DNA from: Pseudomonas viridiflava
Lineage (GTDB): Bacteria; Pseudomonadota; Gammaproteobacteria; Pseudomonadales; Pseudomonadaceae
Assembly (NCBI RefSeq): GCF_900591205.1
Contig: NZ_UUPU01000001.1
Coordinates: 186,001-250,000, forward strand
Direction of reading: 5' to 3'
DNA length: 64,000 nt
Positions within the stretch are counted from its first letter, which is position 1; every line of letters starts with the position of its first letter. A program made the translations under genes and the position numbers. Below the pieces are notes generated by a model. The model was not told the origin of the DNA. It worked only from the letters and a program-made list of their open reading frames with translations, and searched no databases. Below are positions 1 through 9,553 of the stretch, one piece after another.

Positions 1-2
1 TG

Positions 3-470
3 GCGGCGCAGGCGCAGATGCTGGCGCCGGGCTTGTGGGAATTGACCACCAGCAATATGAAAGTCGATAACCAGGACCTGCCGGATTTGTCGCTGATCCT
101 CGGTCAGCTCAAGCAACAGATGACCCCTGAACAGCGCGCCATGCTGGAAAAACAGGGCATCACCATGGCCGGCAAAGGCGTGCAGGTGTGCCTCACCCCG
201 GCTCAGGTCGCCTCCGACTCGATCCCTTTGACCGACCCGCAATCGGGCTGCAAACAGGAAGTGACCGACAAGACCGGCAACCAATGGAAATTCCGCTTCA
301 GTTGCCCGAAAGCTCAGGGCACTGGCGTGGCCACCTTCCAAAGCCAGAAGGAGTTCACCACTGCCGTCAACGGCACCTTCAATGCCACCGGCGTTCAGCA
401 GAAGGGCAGCCTGGACACCCACGCCCAGTGGCTGGGCAACGATTGCGGCACGGTCAAACCTCGCGCTTAA
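3..470 (+). CDS. DUF3617 family periplasmic protein, 5' end outside the window
   Basis: The reading frame is open from the window edge, so the true start lies upstream. The first visible residues (AAQAQ then MLAPGLWE) look like the end of a Sec signal peptide. The body fits the DUF3617 family: PGLWE near the start, a middle segment rich in Q, K and M, one Cys in GVQVCLTP and one in SGCKQE, and a C-terminal strand ending near the Cys of GNDCG. The family is periplasmic and its function is unknown. The gene converges on pyrQ and their last 4 bp overlap. The family call is from recognition only. Confidence 0.75.
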   Translation, partial: AAQAQMLAPGLWELTTSNMKVDNQDLPDLSLILGQLKQQMTPEQRAMLEKQGITMAGKGVQVCLTPAQVASDSIPLTDPQSGCKQEVTDKTGNQWKFRFSCPKAQGTGVATFQSQKEFTTAVNGTFNATGVQQKGSLDTHAQWLGNDCGTVKPRA

Positions 471-1804
471 CGCAGAAAGTGCAGGGGCAGGCCCTGGCAG
501 CTGTCGACCACCTGGCCTTTGTGCCACGCCAGGTGGCCGGAGACTAACGTGGTGCTGACGCTATGGCGAAAGCTGCGCTCGGCGAACGGCGTCCAGCCGC
601 AACGGGCAAGGATCGGCTGGCTGCTCACCGGCTTGCCCGCAGGCTCCGGTTTGATCAGCACCAGGTCGGCCCAATACCCCTCGCGTAGATAACCCCTATC
701 CGGGATGGCAAACAGGTCGGCCACGCGATGGCTGGTTTTCGCCACCAGGGTGGTCAGCGGTAGCAACCCATCGGCCACCAACTCCAACAATGCCGGCAGC
801 GCGTGCTGCACCAGGGGCAAACCCGACGGCGCCTCACGGTAGCTCAACTGTTTTTGCGCCCAGGTATGCGGCGCATGGTCGGTGCCAATCACATCCAGAC
901 GATCGCTGAGCAAGGCTTGGCGCAGTGCGTCGCGGTCGGCGCGGGTCTTGATCGCCGGGTTGCATTTGATCTGGTGGCCGAGGCGATGATAGTCGCGGTC
1001 GTCGAACAGCAGGTGGTGGATGCAGACTTCGGCGGTGATGCGTTTTTGGGCCAGCGGCTTGTCTTCGAACAGAGCCAACTCGCGGGCGCTGGTCAGGTGC
1101 AGCACATGCAGACGCGTACCAAAACGCGTCGCCAATTCCACTGCGTAAGAGGATGAGCGATAGCACGCCTCGGCATCCCGGATCAGCGGGTGGGCGACGG
1201 GTGGGATGTTGTCGCCGAAGCGCTCGCGCAGGCGCTGTTCGTTGGCCTGGATGCTCGGCGTATGTTCGCAGTGGGCCAGCAGGATCGTCGGCACTTCGGC
1301 GAATAACCGTTCCAGAATCCGTGGGTCGTCCACCAGCATATTGCCGGTGGAGGCGCCCATGAACACCTTGACCCCGGCTACCTCGCGTGGGTCGAGGGCG
1401 GCGACGGTGTCGAGGTTGTCGTTGCTCACGCCAAAGTGAAACCCGTAGTTGGCCACCGAGTGCAGCGCGGCGCGGCGCTTCTTGTCGGCCAGCGCTTGCA
1501 GGCCGAGGGTGGCCGGGTGGGTGTTGGGCATGTCCATGAAGCTGGTGATGCCGCCGGCCACCGCTGCTCGGGACTCGCTGTAGAAACTGCCTTTGTCCGG
1601 CGCGCCGGGTTCACGGAAATGCACCTGGTCGTCGATCATGCCCGGCAGCAGCCACTGCCCTTGCGCGTCGATGGCCACCGGCGCATTGCAACCCTGGATG
1701 CTGCCGGCGATCTTCTCGATACGGCCGTTGGCGATCAGCACATCAGCATCGAACTCCTGGCCTTCATTCACCAGACGGGCATTGCGGATCAGCAGGCGGC
1801 TCAT
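467..1804 (-). CDS. pyrQ: Dihydroorotase-like amidohydrolase (PyrQ), zinc-starvation paralogue
   Basis: 445 residues, class I dihydroorotase type. The enzyme would cyclise carbamoyl-aspartate to dihydroorotate in pyrimidine synthesis. Visible motifs are MIDDQVHFREPG at about residues 56-67, the lysine of GVKVFMG (K146) that is carbamylated in this family, the His of LLAHCEH, and the GTDHAPH motif late in the protein. The usual first metal-binding His of HxH is Gln60 here, followed by H62. It is the last gene of the folE2-led operon, 3 bp after the carbonic anhydrase gene. P. aeruginosa has a homologue in the same setting (pyrQ), thought to stand in for PyrC when zinc is scarce. That role is inferred from context. 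Confidence 0.88.
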   Translation of the reverse strand: MSRLLIRNARLVNEGQEFDADVLIANGRIEKIAGSIQGCNAPVAIDAQGQWLLPGMIDDQVHFREPGAPDKGSFYSESRAAVAGGITSFMDMPNTHPATLGLQALADKKRRAALHSVANYGFHFGVSNDNLDTVAALDPREVAGVKVFMGASTGNMLVDDPRILERLFAEVPTILLAHCEHTPSIQANEQRLRERFGDNIPPVAHPLIRDAEACYRSSSYAVELATRFGTRLHVLHLTSARELALFEDKPLAQKRITAEVCIHHLLFDDRDYHRLGHQIKCNPAIKTRADRDALRQALLSDRLDVIGTDHAPHTWAQKQLSYREAPSGLPLVQHALPALLELVADGLLPLTTLVAKTSHRVADLFAIPDRGYLREGYWADLVLIKPEPAGKPVSSQPILARCGWTPFAERSFRHSVSTTLVSGHLAWHKGQVVDSCQGLPLHFLR

Positions 1805-1807
1805 GGT

Positions 1808-2368
1808 TCAGAACTCGTTTTGCAGGGCTTTGTAACCGCGCACCAGGTCGACATTGGTGCGCGCCACGTCTTCGGAAAACTCCGAGGCGCTGACGCTCAC
1901 CGGCGGGAATTGCGACAGGTCGGTGTTAGGCCCGATGCGGGTGGTAGAGGGTACGTAGAACGCGGCGGGCAGGTCGCGGCCGTCGACCACTGAGTTGTGG
2001 CGCACCACGCAGCCATCGCCGACGGCGCAGTTGAACAGCACGCTGTTGAAGCCGATAAACACCCGGTCGCCGACGGTGCAGGGGCCGTGGACGATGGAGC
2101 GGTGCGCGATGGAAGTGAACTCGCCGATGGTCACCGCCGCGCCGGACTTGGAGTGGATAACCACGCCGTCCTGGATATTCGAATTGGCGCCGATGGTGAT
2201 CGGGTCCATGGCGCCGCTGGCGTCGACTTCGTCGGCACGGATCACGGCGTAGGGGCCGACGAACACGTTCTCACCGATGAGGACCTTGCCGCAGATAATC
2301 GCGGTCTTGTCGACGTAGGCTGATTCGGCAATTACCGGCAGATCGCCGGAAGGGTTCTTGCGGATCAT
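1808..2368 (-). CDS. Gamma-class carbonic anhydrase-like protein
   Basis: 186 residues forming a left-handed beta-helix of imperfect hexapeptide repeats (IGENVF, VGDRVF, IGANSN). The three His ligands of gamma-carbonic anhydrases are all in place: H72 in VVIHSKSG, then H89 and H94 in SIAHRSIVH. Members of this class can work with iron or cobalt, which fits a zinc-poor condition and suggests it replaces a zinc-only enzyme. That replacement is an inference. The start ATG overlaps the stop of hisI by 4 bp (translational coupling) and pyrQ follows after 3 bp. Substrate activity cannot be judged from sequence, because some family members are inactive or act in other complexes. Confidence 0.85.
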   Translation of the reverse strand: MIRKNPSGDLPVIAESAYVDKTAIICGKVLIGENVFVGPYAVIRADEVDASGAMDPITIGANSNIQDGVVIHSKSGAAVTIGEFTSIAHRSIVHGPCTVGDRVFIGFNSVLFNCAVGDGCVVRHNSVVDGRDLPAAFYVPSTTRIGPNTDLSQFPPVSVSASEFSEDVARTNVDLVRGYKALQNEF

Positions 2369-2778
2369 TCAGTGGGCTCCGTGATGATATGAACGTAGGC
2401 GCCGTCGATGGCGTTGTAGAAGCAGGTGGGGCGGCCGGTGTGGCAGGCCGGGCCTTGCTGGTCGACGATCAGCAGCACTGCGTCGCCGTCGCAGTCCAGG
2501 CGCGCTTCGACCAATTGTTGCCAATGGCCGGAGGATTCACCTTTGCGCCACAGCTGCCGGCGCGAGCGTGACCAGTAGCAGACCCGCCCGGTGGCCAGGG
2601 TCTCGCTGAGCGCCTGGCGGTTCATCCAGGCCAGCATCAGCACCTCGCCGCTGCCGTGTTGCTGGGCGATGGCGGCAATCAAGCCATCGCTGTTCCACGG
2701 CAGCGCACTGAGCACCTGTTCGAGTGGAAAGCGGCTGCCGAGGGCAGCCCCTTCCAGGTCGAGCATGCTCAGGGTCAT
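2365..2778 (-). CDS. hisI: Phosphoribosyl-AMP cyclohydrolase paralogue (HisI-type)
   Basis: 137 residues covering the single HisI domain, with no HisE part. The enzyme opens the purine ring of phosphoribosyl-AMP in histidine synthesis. The metal motifs are intact: D95, D97 and D99 in DCDGD, with C96, C112 (ACHTG) and C119 (TCFY) as the known zinc-binding cysteines of the family. I chose the ATG at 2778 because it overlaps the stop of the upstream binding-protein gene (ATGA). An in-frame GTG/ATG seven codons earlier has no better signal. Its place in the Zur operon argues for a second copy used under zinc limitation, the main hisI presumably lying elsewhere with hisE. Confidence 0.87.
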   Translation of the reverse strand: MTLSMLDLEGAALGSRFPLEQVLSALPWNSDGLIAAIAQQHGSGEVLMLAWMNRQALSETLATGRVCYWSRSRRQLWRKGESSGHWQQLVEARLDCDGDAVLLIVDQQGPACHTGRPTCFYNAIDGAYVHIITEPTE

Positions 2779-3653
2779 GGCTTGCCCAGAGCCGCGCACA
2801 AGGTGTTGAGGTTGTATTCGAACAGCCCGGTAAAGGTGCTGGCCGGGCCGTCTGCGGCGAGGGCGTCGGAGTACAGCGTGCCGCCGATCTGCGCGCCGCT
2901 TTCATCCGCGATCTGCTTGAGCAGGCGCGAGTCCTTGATGTTTTCCATGAATACGGCTTTGACCTTGTCTTTGCGGATCTGGGTGATCAGCGCAGCGACT
3001 TCGGCGGCCGACGGCTCACGCTCGGTGGACAAGCCTTGTGGCGCCAGGAACTGGATGCCATAGGCTTGGCCCAGGTAACCGAAGGCGTCATGGGACGTCA
3101 CGATGCGGCGGTTGCCCGGCGGCAGCGCGCCAAACTTGGCCTTGGCTTCGGCCAGCAGGCGGTAGATTTCTTTCAGGTAAGCCTGGCTGTTGCGCTGGTA
3201 GTCAGCCTTGTTGGCCGGGTCCGCAGCCACCAGTGCCTTGGTGATGTTGTTCACATAGATTTCGGCGTTGGCCAGGTTATGCCAGGCGTGCGGGTCGGGG
3301 ATGGTTTCGCCGTCTTCCTCCATGGTGTGGGAAATCACGCCTTTGCTGGCGGTGACCACCGTGGCTTTGGTTTCGGTGCTGGTCACCAGGCGGTCCAGCC
3401 AGGGCTCGAAGCCCAGGCCGTTCTTGATGATGACCTTGGCCTTGAGCAACGCCTTGGCGTCGTCGGGGGTTGGCTCGTAGGTGTGAGCGTCGGAATCAGG
3501 GCCGACCATGTTGCTGATCTGGATGTGGTCGCCACCGATCTGGTGGGTAATGTCATCCAGAATGCTGAAGCTGGTAACTACCTGGAGTTTGTCGGCAGCC
3601 TGCGCCATCGACAGCGGCAGCAGAAGGCTGAACAGCACGAGTAAAGCGCGCAT
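2775..3653 (-). CDS. Zinc-type ABC transporter, periplasmic binding protein (cluster A-I)
   Basis: 292 residues with an N-terminal signal peptide (MRALLVLFSLLLPLSMAQA). I placed the start at 3653 because a GAGGTG ribosome site lies just upstream; the open frame extends further 5' without such support. Metal ligands expected of ZnuA/TroA/AztC-type proteins are visible: His in DSDAHTYEP, the two His of DPHAWH, His in TSHDAFGYL and Asp in LYSDAL. The long His-rich loop of classical ZnuA is missing; an acidic stretch (EEDGE) sits there instead. Together with the next two genes it should import zinc, though manganese cannot be excluded. It may be closer to AztC than to ZnuA. Confidence 0.87.
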   Translation of the reverse strand: MRALLVLFSLLLPLSMAQAADKLQVVTSFSILDDITHQIGGDHIQISNMVGPDSDAHTYEPTPDDAKALLKAKVIIKNGLGFEPWLDRLVTSTETKATVVTASKGVISHTMEEDGETIPDPHAWHNLANAEIYVNNITKALVAADPANKADYQRNSQAYLKEIYRLLAEAKAKFGALPPGNRRIVTSHDAFGYLGQAYGIQFLAPQGLSTEREPSAAEVAALITQIRKDKVKAVFMENIKDSRLLKQIADESGAQIGGTLYSDALAADGPASTFTGLFEYNLNTLCAALGKP

Positions 3654-3664
3654 CGGGAAACACC

Positions 3665-4531
3665 TCATTGGGATGTAAGAGAGGGCGGGCGGCGCAGCAA
3701 GCCGTGCACCGGACCGAAGACCACGGACAGCAAATACCCACCGCCAGCCACCAGCACGATGGCCGGGCCGCTGGGCAGCGAGTAGTAGAACGACAGCAAC
3801 AAACCAAACCACACCGACAGGCATCCCAGCACCGCCGATACCGCGATCAACACCGGCAGGCGCCGGCTCCAGAAACGTGAAGCAATGGCCGGCAGCATCA
3901 TCAAACCCACCACCATCAAGGCGCCGATGGCCTGGAAGCCGATCACCAGGTTCAGCACCACCAGGGTCAGGAATAAGCCATGGGCCAGTGGGCCGAGGCG
4001 GCTGACGGTTTGCAGGAAGAGCGGGTCGAGGGTGTCCAGCAGCAGCGGTTTATAGATCACTGCCATGGCGAGCAGGCTGAAGCCGGACACCCAGAGCATG
4101 CCGGTCAACGTGGTTTCGTCGACGGCCAGGGCGGAGCCGAACAGCAGGTGCAGCAGGTCCAGGCGCTTGCCGGCGATACCCAGGATCAACACGCCGGCGG
4201 CAAGGGAGATGGGGTAGATGGCGGCGAGGCTGGCGTCTTCGCGCAGGCCGGTGCGGCGGGTGATCCAGGCGGACAAACCGGCCATGCCCAGGCCCGCACC
4301 GAGACCGCCGATGGTCAGCGCGGGCAGGCTGAGCCCGGCAAACCAGAAGCCCAGCGCGGCGCCGGGCAGGATGCCGTGGGCCACGGCGTCACCGATCAGG
4401 CTCATGCGCCGCAGGATCAGAAACACCCCCAGCGGCGCGGTGCTGCACGCCAGTACCAGGCCGCCGATCAGGGCGCGGCGCATAAACACGAAGTCGATAA
4501 AGGGCATCCACAGGTGGGCGGCGAAGTGCAT
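3665..4531 (-). CDS. Metal ABC transporter permease (ZnuB/AztB type)
   Basis: 288 residues, strongly hydrophobic, with about eight membrane segments and the typical ABC-3 family stretch RRMSLIGDAVAHGILPG near residues 41-57. It forms the membrane channel for the metal delivered by the adjacent binding protein. It overlaps the ATPase stop by one base and is followed 11 bp later by the binding-protein gene, so the three are translated as a unit. Order inside the operon is ATPase, permease, binding protein. Confidence 0.88.
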   Translation of the reverse strand: MHFAAHLWMPFIDFVFMRRALIGGLVLACSTAPLGVFLILRRMSLIGDAVAHGILPGAALGFWFAGLSLPALTIGGLGAGLGMAGLSAWITRRTGLREDASLAAIYPISLAAGVLILGIAGKRLDLLHLLFGSALAVDETTLTGMLWVSGFSLLAMAVIYKPLLLDTLDPLFLQTVSRLGPLAHGLFLTLVVLNLVIGFQAIGALMVVGLMMLPAIASRFWSRRLPVLIAVSAVLGCLSVWFGLLLSFYYSLPSGPAIVLVAGGGYLLSVVFGPVHGLLRRPPSLTSQ

Positions 4532-5199
4532 CAGGCCACCTGCATCAGGGGTTGCGGGCGGATCAGCTCTTTACTGGCGCCGAACACGCAGCCGGTGCTT
4601 TTGATCTGCACCACTTGCTGGGTGTGCTGGCGCACGGACGCCAGGTCATGACAGACCACGATCAGCGTGCGGCCTTGATCGTGCCAGGCGTGGATATGTT
4701 TCCAGCACAGGGCCTGGCCTTCTTCGTCGAGGGCGGCGTGGGGTTCATCCAACAGCAATACCGGCGCCTCGGCCAAGCTCATACGGGCGAGCAGGGCGCG
4801 CTGCAACTCGCCGCCGGACAAGGCCATCAATGGGCGCTGCTCCAGACCGCTGAGGCACCAGTCTTGCAATACCGCTTGCAGGCGTTGGCTGCGTTGCTCC
4901 GGGGTGAGTCTGGTGCCCCAGAAACCCGCGGCGACCAACTCTTGCAGGCTGATCGGAAACTGGCGGTCCAGGTGTTGTTGCTGGGGCAGGAACGACAGGC
5001 CGCCACGTCGTGGAACATCCACGGTCACCTTGCCGGCCAACGGTTTTTGCAGACCGGCGATGACTTTGAGCAGGCTGCTTTTGCCGGTGCCGTTGGCCCC
5101 GATGATGCCGGTGAGGCTGCCTTTTTCCAGGGTGAAATCGACCGCTGGGGTCAGCGGTTGGCCGGGGGCGCCCCAGCGCAAAGCGGTGCAGGTAATCAT
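4531..5199 (-). CDS. Metal ABC transporter ATP-binding protein (ZnuC/AztA type)
   Basis: 222 residues, one ABC domain. Walker A is GANGTGKSS (about residues 34-42), the signature is LSGGELQR, Walker B is VLLLDEP, and the switch His is in VVCHD. It powers metal import with the two following genes. It starts in a 4-bp ATGA overlap with the folE2 stop. No regulatory C-terminal extension is present. Confidence 0.9.
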   Translation of the reverse strand: MITCTALRWGAPGQPLTPAVDFTLEKGSLTGIIGANGTGKSSLLKVIAGLQKPLAGKVTVDVPRRGGLSFLPQQQHLDRQFPISLQELVAAGFWGTRLTPEQRSQRLQAVLQDWCLSGLEQRPLMALSGGELQRALLARMSLAEAPVLLLDEPHAALDEEGQALCWKHIHAWHDQGRTLIVVCHDLASVRQHTQQVVQIKSTGCVFGASKELIRPQPLMQVA

Positions 5200-6092
5200 G
5201 CAGGGTGTCTCGTCCAGCGGCTTTCAGCCACGGCATCGTGCGCGTGCAGGCTTTCGGCGTGGATCACTTTGAGGTGGAAGGCTTTGACGGCATCCGAGCG
5301 TTTCAAGGCGAGGTTCAGGCGGCGGGCGGCGTCTTCGCAGAACATCAGGTTCTGCCCATTGGCCAGGGCGAAGGCTTGTTCGTCCGCACGCTTTACGGCG
5401 GTTTGCACGGCGGTGCCGAGGGCGGCTTCTACATCGTCGATCAGTTCGGTAAGGGGCAGAGCGGGCTGTTGGCTGTCCAGCTCAATCCGCAGCTGCGCAC
5501 TGCTGCGCTGGCTGTGGGGCGTAGCGACGATGCCGTTGGCGCTGCCGAGCCAGGCAAGCACGTCTTCGTGCTGCACCGGCGTGTTGCTGAAGTCATCGAG
5601 AAATTGCTGCTGAATCAACTGCCTGGCGAGGGCAGCGGAGCAAGGGCAGGTTGAGGAGTAAGTAACGTCAATTTTTAGTTCCACGTGGAACATCTGGTTT
5701 TCCAGACGAGCCTCGATGCTCACCGGGTAGCCCTTCCAACCGGCCAAGGGGCTGACCAACGCGGGGCGTTTCAGCAGCAAGTCGGTGTGGATCCGCAGGT
5801 AGGCGTTATTAGATAAACCTTCATGACTCTCAAGAAAACGCTGCAGTACATTACGCAGAAGTGCAGGCGTAAGGGGCTGCTGGTCGAGCATTTCCAGCGC
5901 CAGGTACAGGCGTGACATATGAATGCCACGAGCGGCGCCATCGTCCAGGCTCACGCCCGCATCGGCGGTGGCGGTCAGGCGCTGGCCGTCGATAAGGATC
6001 GGCAAGGCGATGCCGCACATACCCACCCAGTCGAGTGGCAAGGCTTGGCGTGAAGCCTGCGCGGCGATGTCCGGCAGAGTCAGCGCATTCAT
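5196..6092 (-). CDS. folE2: GTP cyclohydrolase IB (FolE2)
   Basis: 298 residues. FolE2 makes dihydroneopterin triphosphate from GTP, the first step of folate synthesis, and replaces the strictly zinc-dependent FolE when zinc is short. The catalytic Cys is in the family motif STCPCS (C149 or C151), followed by the alpha-helix SAALARQL. The ATG at 6092 gives the MNALTLPDIAAQ start I recall for Pseudomonas FolE2; an ATG four codons upstream is possible. It is the first gene of a seven-gene minus-strand operon and its start lies about 30 bp from the Zur box at 6123-6140. Confidence 0.93.
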   Translation of the reverse strand: MNALTLPDIAAQASRQALPLDWVGMCGIALPILIDGQRLTATADAGVSLDDGAARGIHMSRLYLALEMLDQQPLTPALLRNVLQRFLESHEGLSNNAYLRIHTDLLLKRPALVSPLAGWKGYPVSIEARLENQMFHVELKIDVTYSSTCPCSAALARQLIQQQFLDDFSNTPVQHEDVLAWLGSANGIVATPHSQRSSAQLRIELDSQQPALPLTELIDDVEAALGTAVQTAVKRADEQAFALANGQNLMFCEDAARRLNLALKRSDAVKAFHLKVIHAESLHAHDAVAESRWTRHPA

Positions 6093-6122
6093 AAGCAGGT
6101 CCATCGTTGGAAATAAAAAGAC

Positions 6123-6140
6123 ATGTTATATTATAACCAT
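6123..6140. promoter_or_regulatory. Zur box shared by folE2 operon and amidase gene
   Basis: The core at 6125-6137 is GTTATATTATAAC, a palindrome with 6-bp arms and one central base, and the flanks extend it to ATGTTATATTATAACCAT. This matches the known gammaproteobacterial Zur operator. It sits between the divergent folE2 (starts 6092, minus) and amidase (starts 6222, plus) genes, so zinc-loaded Zur should repress both directions. Confidence 0.9.
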
Positions 6141-6221
6141 TGAGTCGACGATGATTTTTCTGCTCCAGCCTTTTTTCAGTCATGTCGAGTAGGGACGCTC
6201 CTTTTATCAGCGGTATTTTTC

Positions 6222-7424
6222 ATGCACAGACGTCAGCTCCTTAACCTGCTTCTGGCCAGCCCCTTATTCACCTTGCCGTTCACCGCGTCGGCCACGCAGA
6301 TTCGCAATGCGCGCTTGTGGCGCTCGGATGACAAGCTGCGGCTGGTGTTCGACCTCAGCGGCCCGGTGCAATACAAAACCTTTACCCTGAGCGCGCCCGA
6401 ACGCCTGATCATCGACCTGAGTGGCGCCGGGCTCAGTGGCGATTTTTCACAATTGATGCTCAAGGGCAGTGGGATCACCGCGATTCGCTCCGGGCATTTC
6501 GGCAAGGGTGATACGCGCATCGTGCTGGACCTGGCCGCGCCGATGCAGCTCAACAGCTTTCTATTGCCGCCCCAGGATGGCCAGGGTCATCGGCTGGTGC
6601 TTGACCTCAGCAGTGCCACGCAGGCGCCTCGTCAAATTGCCGCTGAGCCCACCCGGCCGGTGGACAAGGCCCATCCCAAGCGCGACATCATCGTGGTGGT
6701 CGACCCCGGCCATGGCGGCAAGGACCCCGGCGCCGTGGGCTCCAAGGGCCAGCGCGAAAAAGACGTGGTGCTGTCCATCGCCCAACTGCTGGCCAAACGT
6801 TTGAAGCGCGAGAAGGGCTTTGATGTGAAGCTGGTGCGCAACGACGACTTCTTCGTGCCGCTGCGCAAGCGCGTGGAGATTGCCCACAAGCACAACGCCG
6901 ACATGTTTATCTCGGTGCACGCAGATGCGGCGCCACGCATCACTGCGTCGGGGGCTTCGGTGTATGCCTTGTCCGAAGGCGGCGCCACGTCTGCCACTGC
7001 GCGCTTCATGGCGCAACGCGAAAACGGCGCCGACCTGCTGGGCGCCACCAGCCTGCTGAACCTCAAGGACAAGGACCCGATGCTGGCAGGGGTGATTCTG
7101 GATATGTCGATGAACGCCACCATCGCCTCCAGCCTGCAACTGGGCAGCTCGATCCTGGGCAGCCTGGAAGGCATCACCTCGTTGCATCAGAAACGTGTGG
7201 AACAGGCCGGGTTTGCGGTGCTCAAGTCACCGGACGTGCCGTCGATCCTGGTGGAAACCGGGTTTATCTCGAATGCGCGGGACAGTGCGCGGCTGGTCAC
7301 GGCGCGTCATCAACAGGCGGTTGCCGATGGCTTGTTCGAGGGCCTGAAAAAATACTTCCAGAAGAACCCGCCAATGAACAGCTACATGGCCTGGGTGCAG
7401 GGGCAGAAAGACGCCCAGGTCTAA
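6222..7424 (+). CDS. amiA: N-acetylmuramoyl-L-alanine amidase, Zur-associated AmiA
   Basis: 400 residues: a signal peptide with a twin-arginine-like start (HRRQLLNLLL), an AMIN domain (about residues 25-125) that binds peptidoglycan or septal surfaces, and an Amidase_3 catalytic domain (about 155-385). Zinc ligands are H164 in DPGHGGKD, H233 in SVHADA, and the catalytic glutamate is E345 in LVETGF. It cleaves the amide bond between MurNAc and the stem peptide. There is no C-terminal LysM domain, unlike the AmiB form of pseudomonads. It is a zinc enzyme, so its place opposite the folE2 operon behind a Zur box probably means extra copies are made to keep cell separation working. No clear ribosome site precedes the ATG. 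Confidence 0.88.
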   Translation: MHRRQLLNLLLASPLFTLPFTASATQIRNARLWRSDDKLRLVFDLSGPVQYKTFTLSAPERLIIDLSGAGLSGDFSQLMLKGSGITAIRSGHFGKGDTRIVLDLAAPMQLNSFLLPPQDGQGHRLVLDLSSATQAPRQIAAEPTRPVDKAHPKRDIIVVVDPGHGGKDPGAVGSKGQREKDVVLSIAQLLAKRLKREKGFDVKLVRNDDFFVPLRKRVEIAHKHNADMFISVHADAAPRITASGASVYALSEGGATSATARFMAQRENGADLLGATSLLNLKDKDPMLAGVILDMSMNATIASSLQLGSSILGSLEGITSLHQKRVEQAGFAVLKSPDVPSILVETGFISNARDSARLVTARHQQAVADGLFEGLKKYFQKNPPMNSYMAWVQGQKDAQV

Positions 7425-7789
7425 CAGCCGGTTATCCGGCTGCAGGTAAATTTGGCGCTGGCGCCACCCGAACTGGAGAACCGGTTAAGGGTGGTCCAGC
7501 CCACGCGCCGTGTGTAGCCGACCCACGCCTCGCCATCCGACGCCAACCCGGTAAAGAACGTCAGCTGCCCATAGCGGCTGTTGGTCTGTGCCCAATAGCG
7601 TTTGCCGATCACCTCGTAGCCGCGCAAATACGTGGTGCTGCCGACGGTTGCCACACTGTATGCATTGCCCAGCGGGTCGACACAGGCCAGCAGGTTGGCG
7701 CTGCGCGTGCAGTTGGCCACCAGGCTCGGAGCCTGGGCGCAGGCCGGTCCTGCCGCTGCGAGTAACAGGGCGCACACCAGGTATTTCAT
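7421..7789 (-). CDS. Small secreted protein of unknown function in the Zur island
   Basis: 122 residues from the ATG at 7789, with a clean signal peptide (MKYLVCALLLAAAGPACAQA). The frame is open further upstream but would have no signal at its N-terminus. The mature part has four cysteines (NCTRS, LACVD, FTCSR, TGC at the very end), suggesting two disulfides, and many aromatic and Gly residues. I do not recognise a family. It ends with a 4-bp overlap convergent to the amidase gene and begins 79 bp from the Zur palindrome at 7868-7882, so it should be induced by zinc limitation. Confidence 0.75.
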   Translation of the reverse strand: MKYLVCALLLAAAGPACAQAPSLVANCTRSANLLACVDPLGNAYSVATVGSTTYLRGYEVIGKRYWAQTNSRYGQLTFFTGLASDGEAWVGYTRRVGWTTLNRFSSSGGASAKFTCSRITGC

Positions 7790-7867
7790 AGGGTTTCTCG
7801 GGGCTTTGGGGTGTTCAAGCATTGCGCCCTTCGTCGTGACGAGCAAGGGGGATTGGCTTATTTGCAT

Positions 7868-7882
7868 TGTTATACTATAACA
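7868..7882. promoter_or_regulatory. Zur box upstream of dksA2 and the small secreted protein
   Basis: TGTTATACTATAACA is a perfect 15-bp palindrome (7-bp arms around one base) and a full match to the Zur operator. It is 34 bp from the dksA2 start on the plus strand and 79 bp from the secreted-protein start on the minus strand. Confidence 0.92.
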
Positions 7883-7915
7883 TTAAGCCACAGCCTGACC
7901 CGCGAACCGCTACCC

Positions 7916-8320
7916 ATGACTGAACAAGACCTGCTGGCCCAGCCGCCTGCCGACTACATGAATGACGCCCAGCAAGGCTTCTTCCGCAGGCTATTGCTGG
8001 CTCAGCGCAACGAACTGCAAGCGCGTATCGACGCCGAGTTTCAGCTGCTGCGCGAGCAGGAAACCAACAGCGACCCCGCCGATGTGGGCAGCGCCGAAGA
8101 ACAGCGCCAGTGGCAACTGCGCCTGCTGGAGCGGGAAAAGAAGCTCTTGGACAAGATCGACGACGCGCTGGAGCTGCTGGCCCGTGGCGAGTACGGCTGG
8201 TGCCGCGAAACCGGCGAGCCCATCGGCCTGCAACGCCTGCTGCTGCGGCCAACCGCCACCCTGTGTATCGAAGCCAAAGAACGTGAAGAGCTGCGCGAAC
8301 GCCATAAACGGGCGATTTGA
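7916..8320 (+). CDS. dksA2: DksA2, zinc-independent RNA polymerase regulator
   Basis: 134 residues. DksA proteins enter the RNA polymerase secondary channel with ppGpp and retune rRNA and amino-acid promoters. The coiled coil with acidic tip residues (D53, D56 in DPADVG) is present. Only two of the four zinc-finger cysteines remain: C96 in CRET and C117 in CIEA, where canonical DksA has CxxC twice. This is the signature of the zinc-free DksA2 that supports growth when zinc is absent. The ATG at 7916 was chosen over an upstream frame extension because that would run across the Zur box. It leads a four-gene set, with zigA 27 bp downstream. Confidence 0.93.
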   Translation: MTEQDLLAQPPADYMNDAQQGFFRRLLLAQRNELQARIDAEFQLLREQETNSDPADVGSAEEQRQWQLRLLEREKKLLDKIDDALELLARGEYGWCRETGEPIGLQRLLLRPTATLCIEAKEREELRERHKRAI

Positions 8321-8347
8321 CCGGCCAACCCTGATGAGGAATACCTG

Positions 8348-9552
<1,205 letters not shown>

Positions 9553-9553
<1 letters not shown>

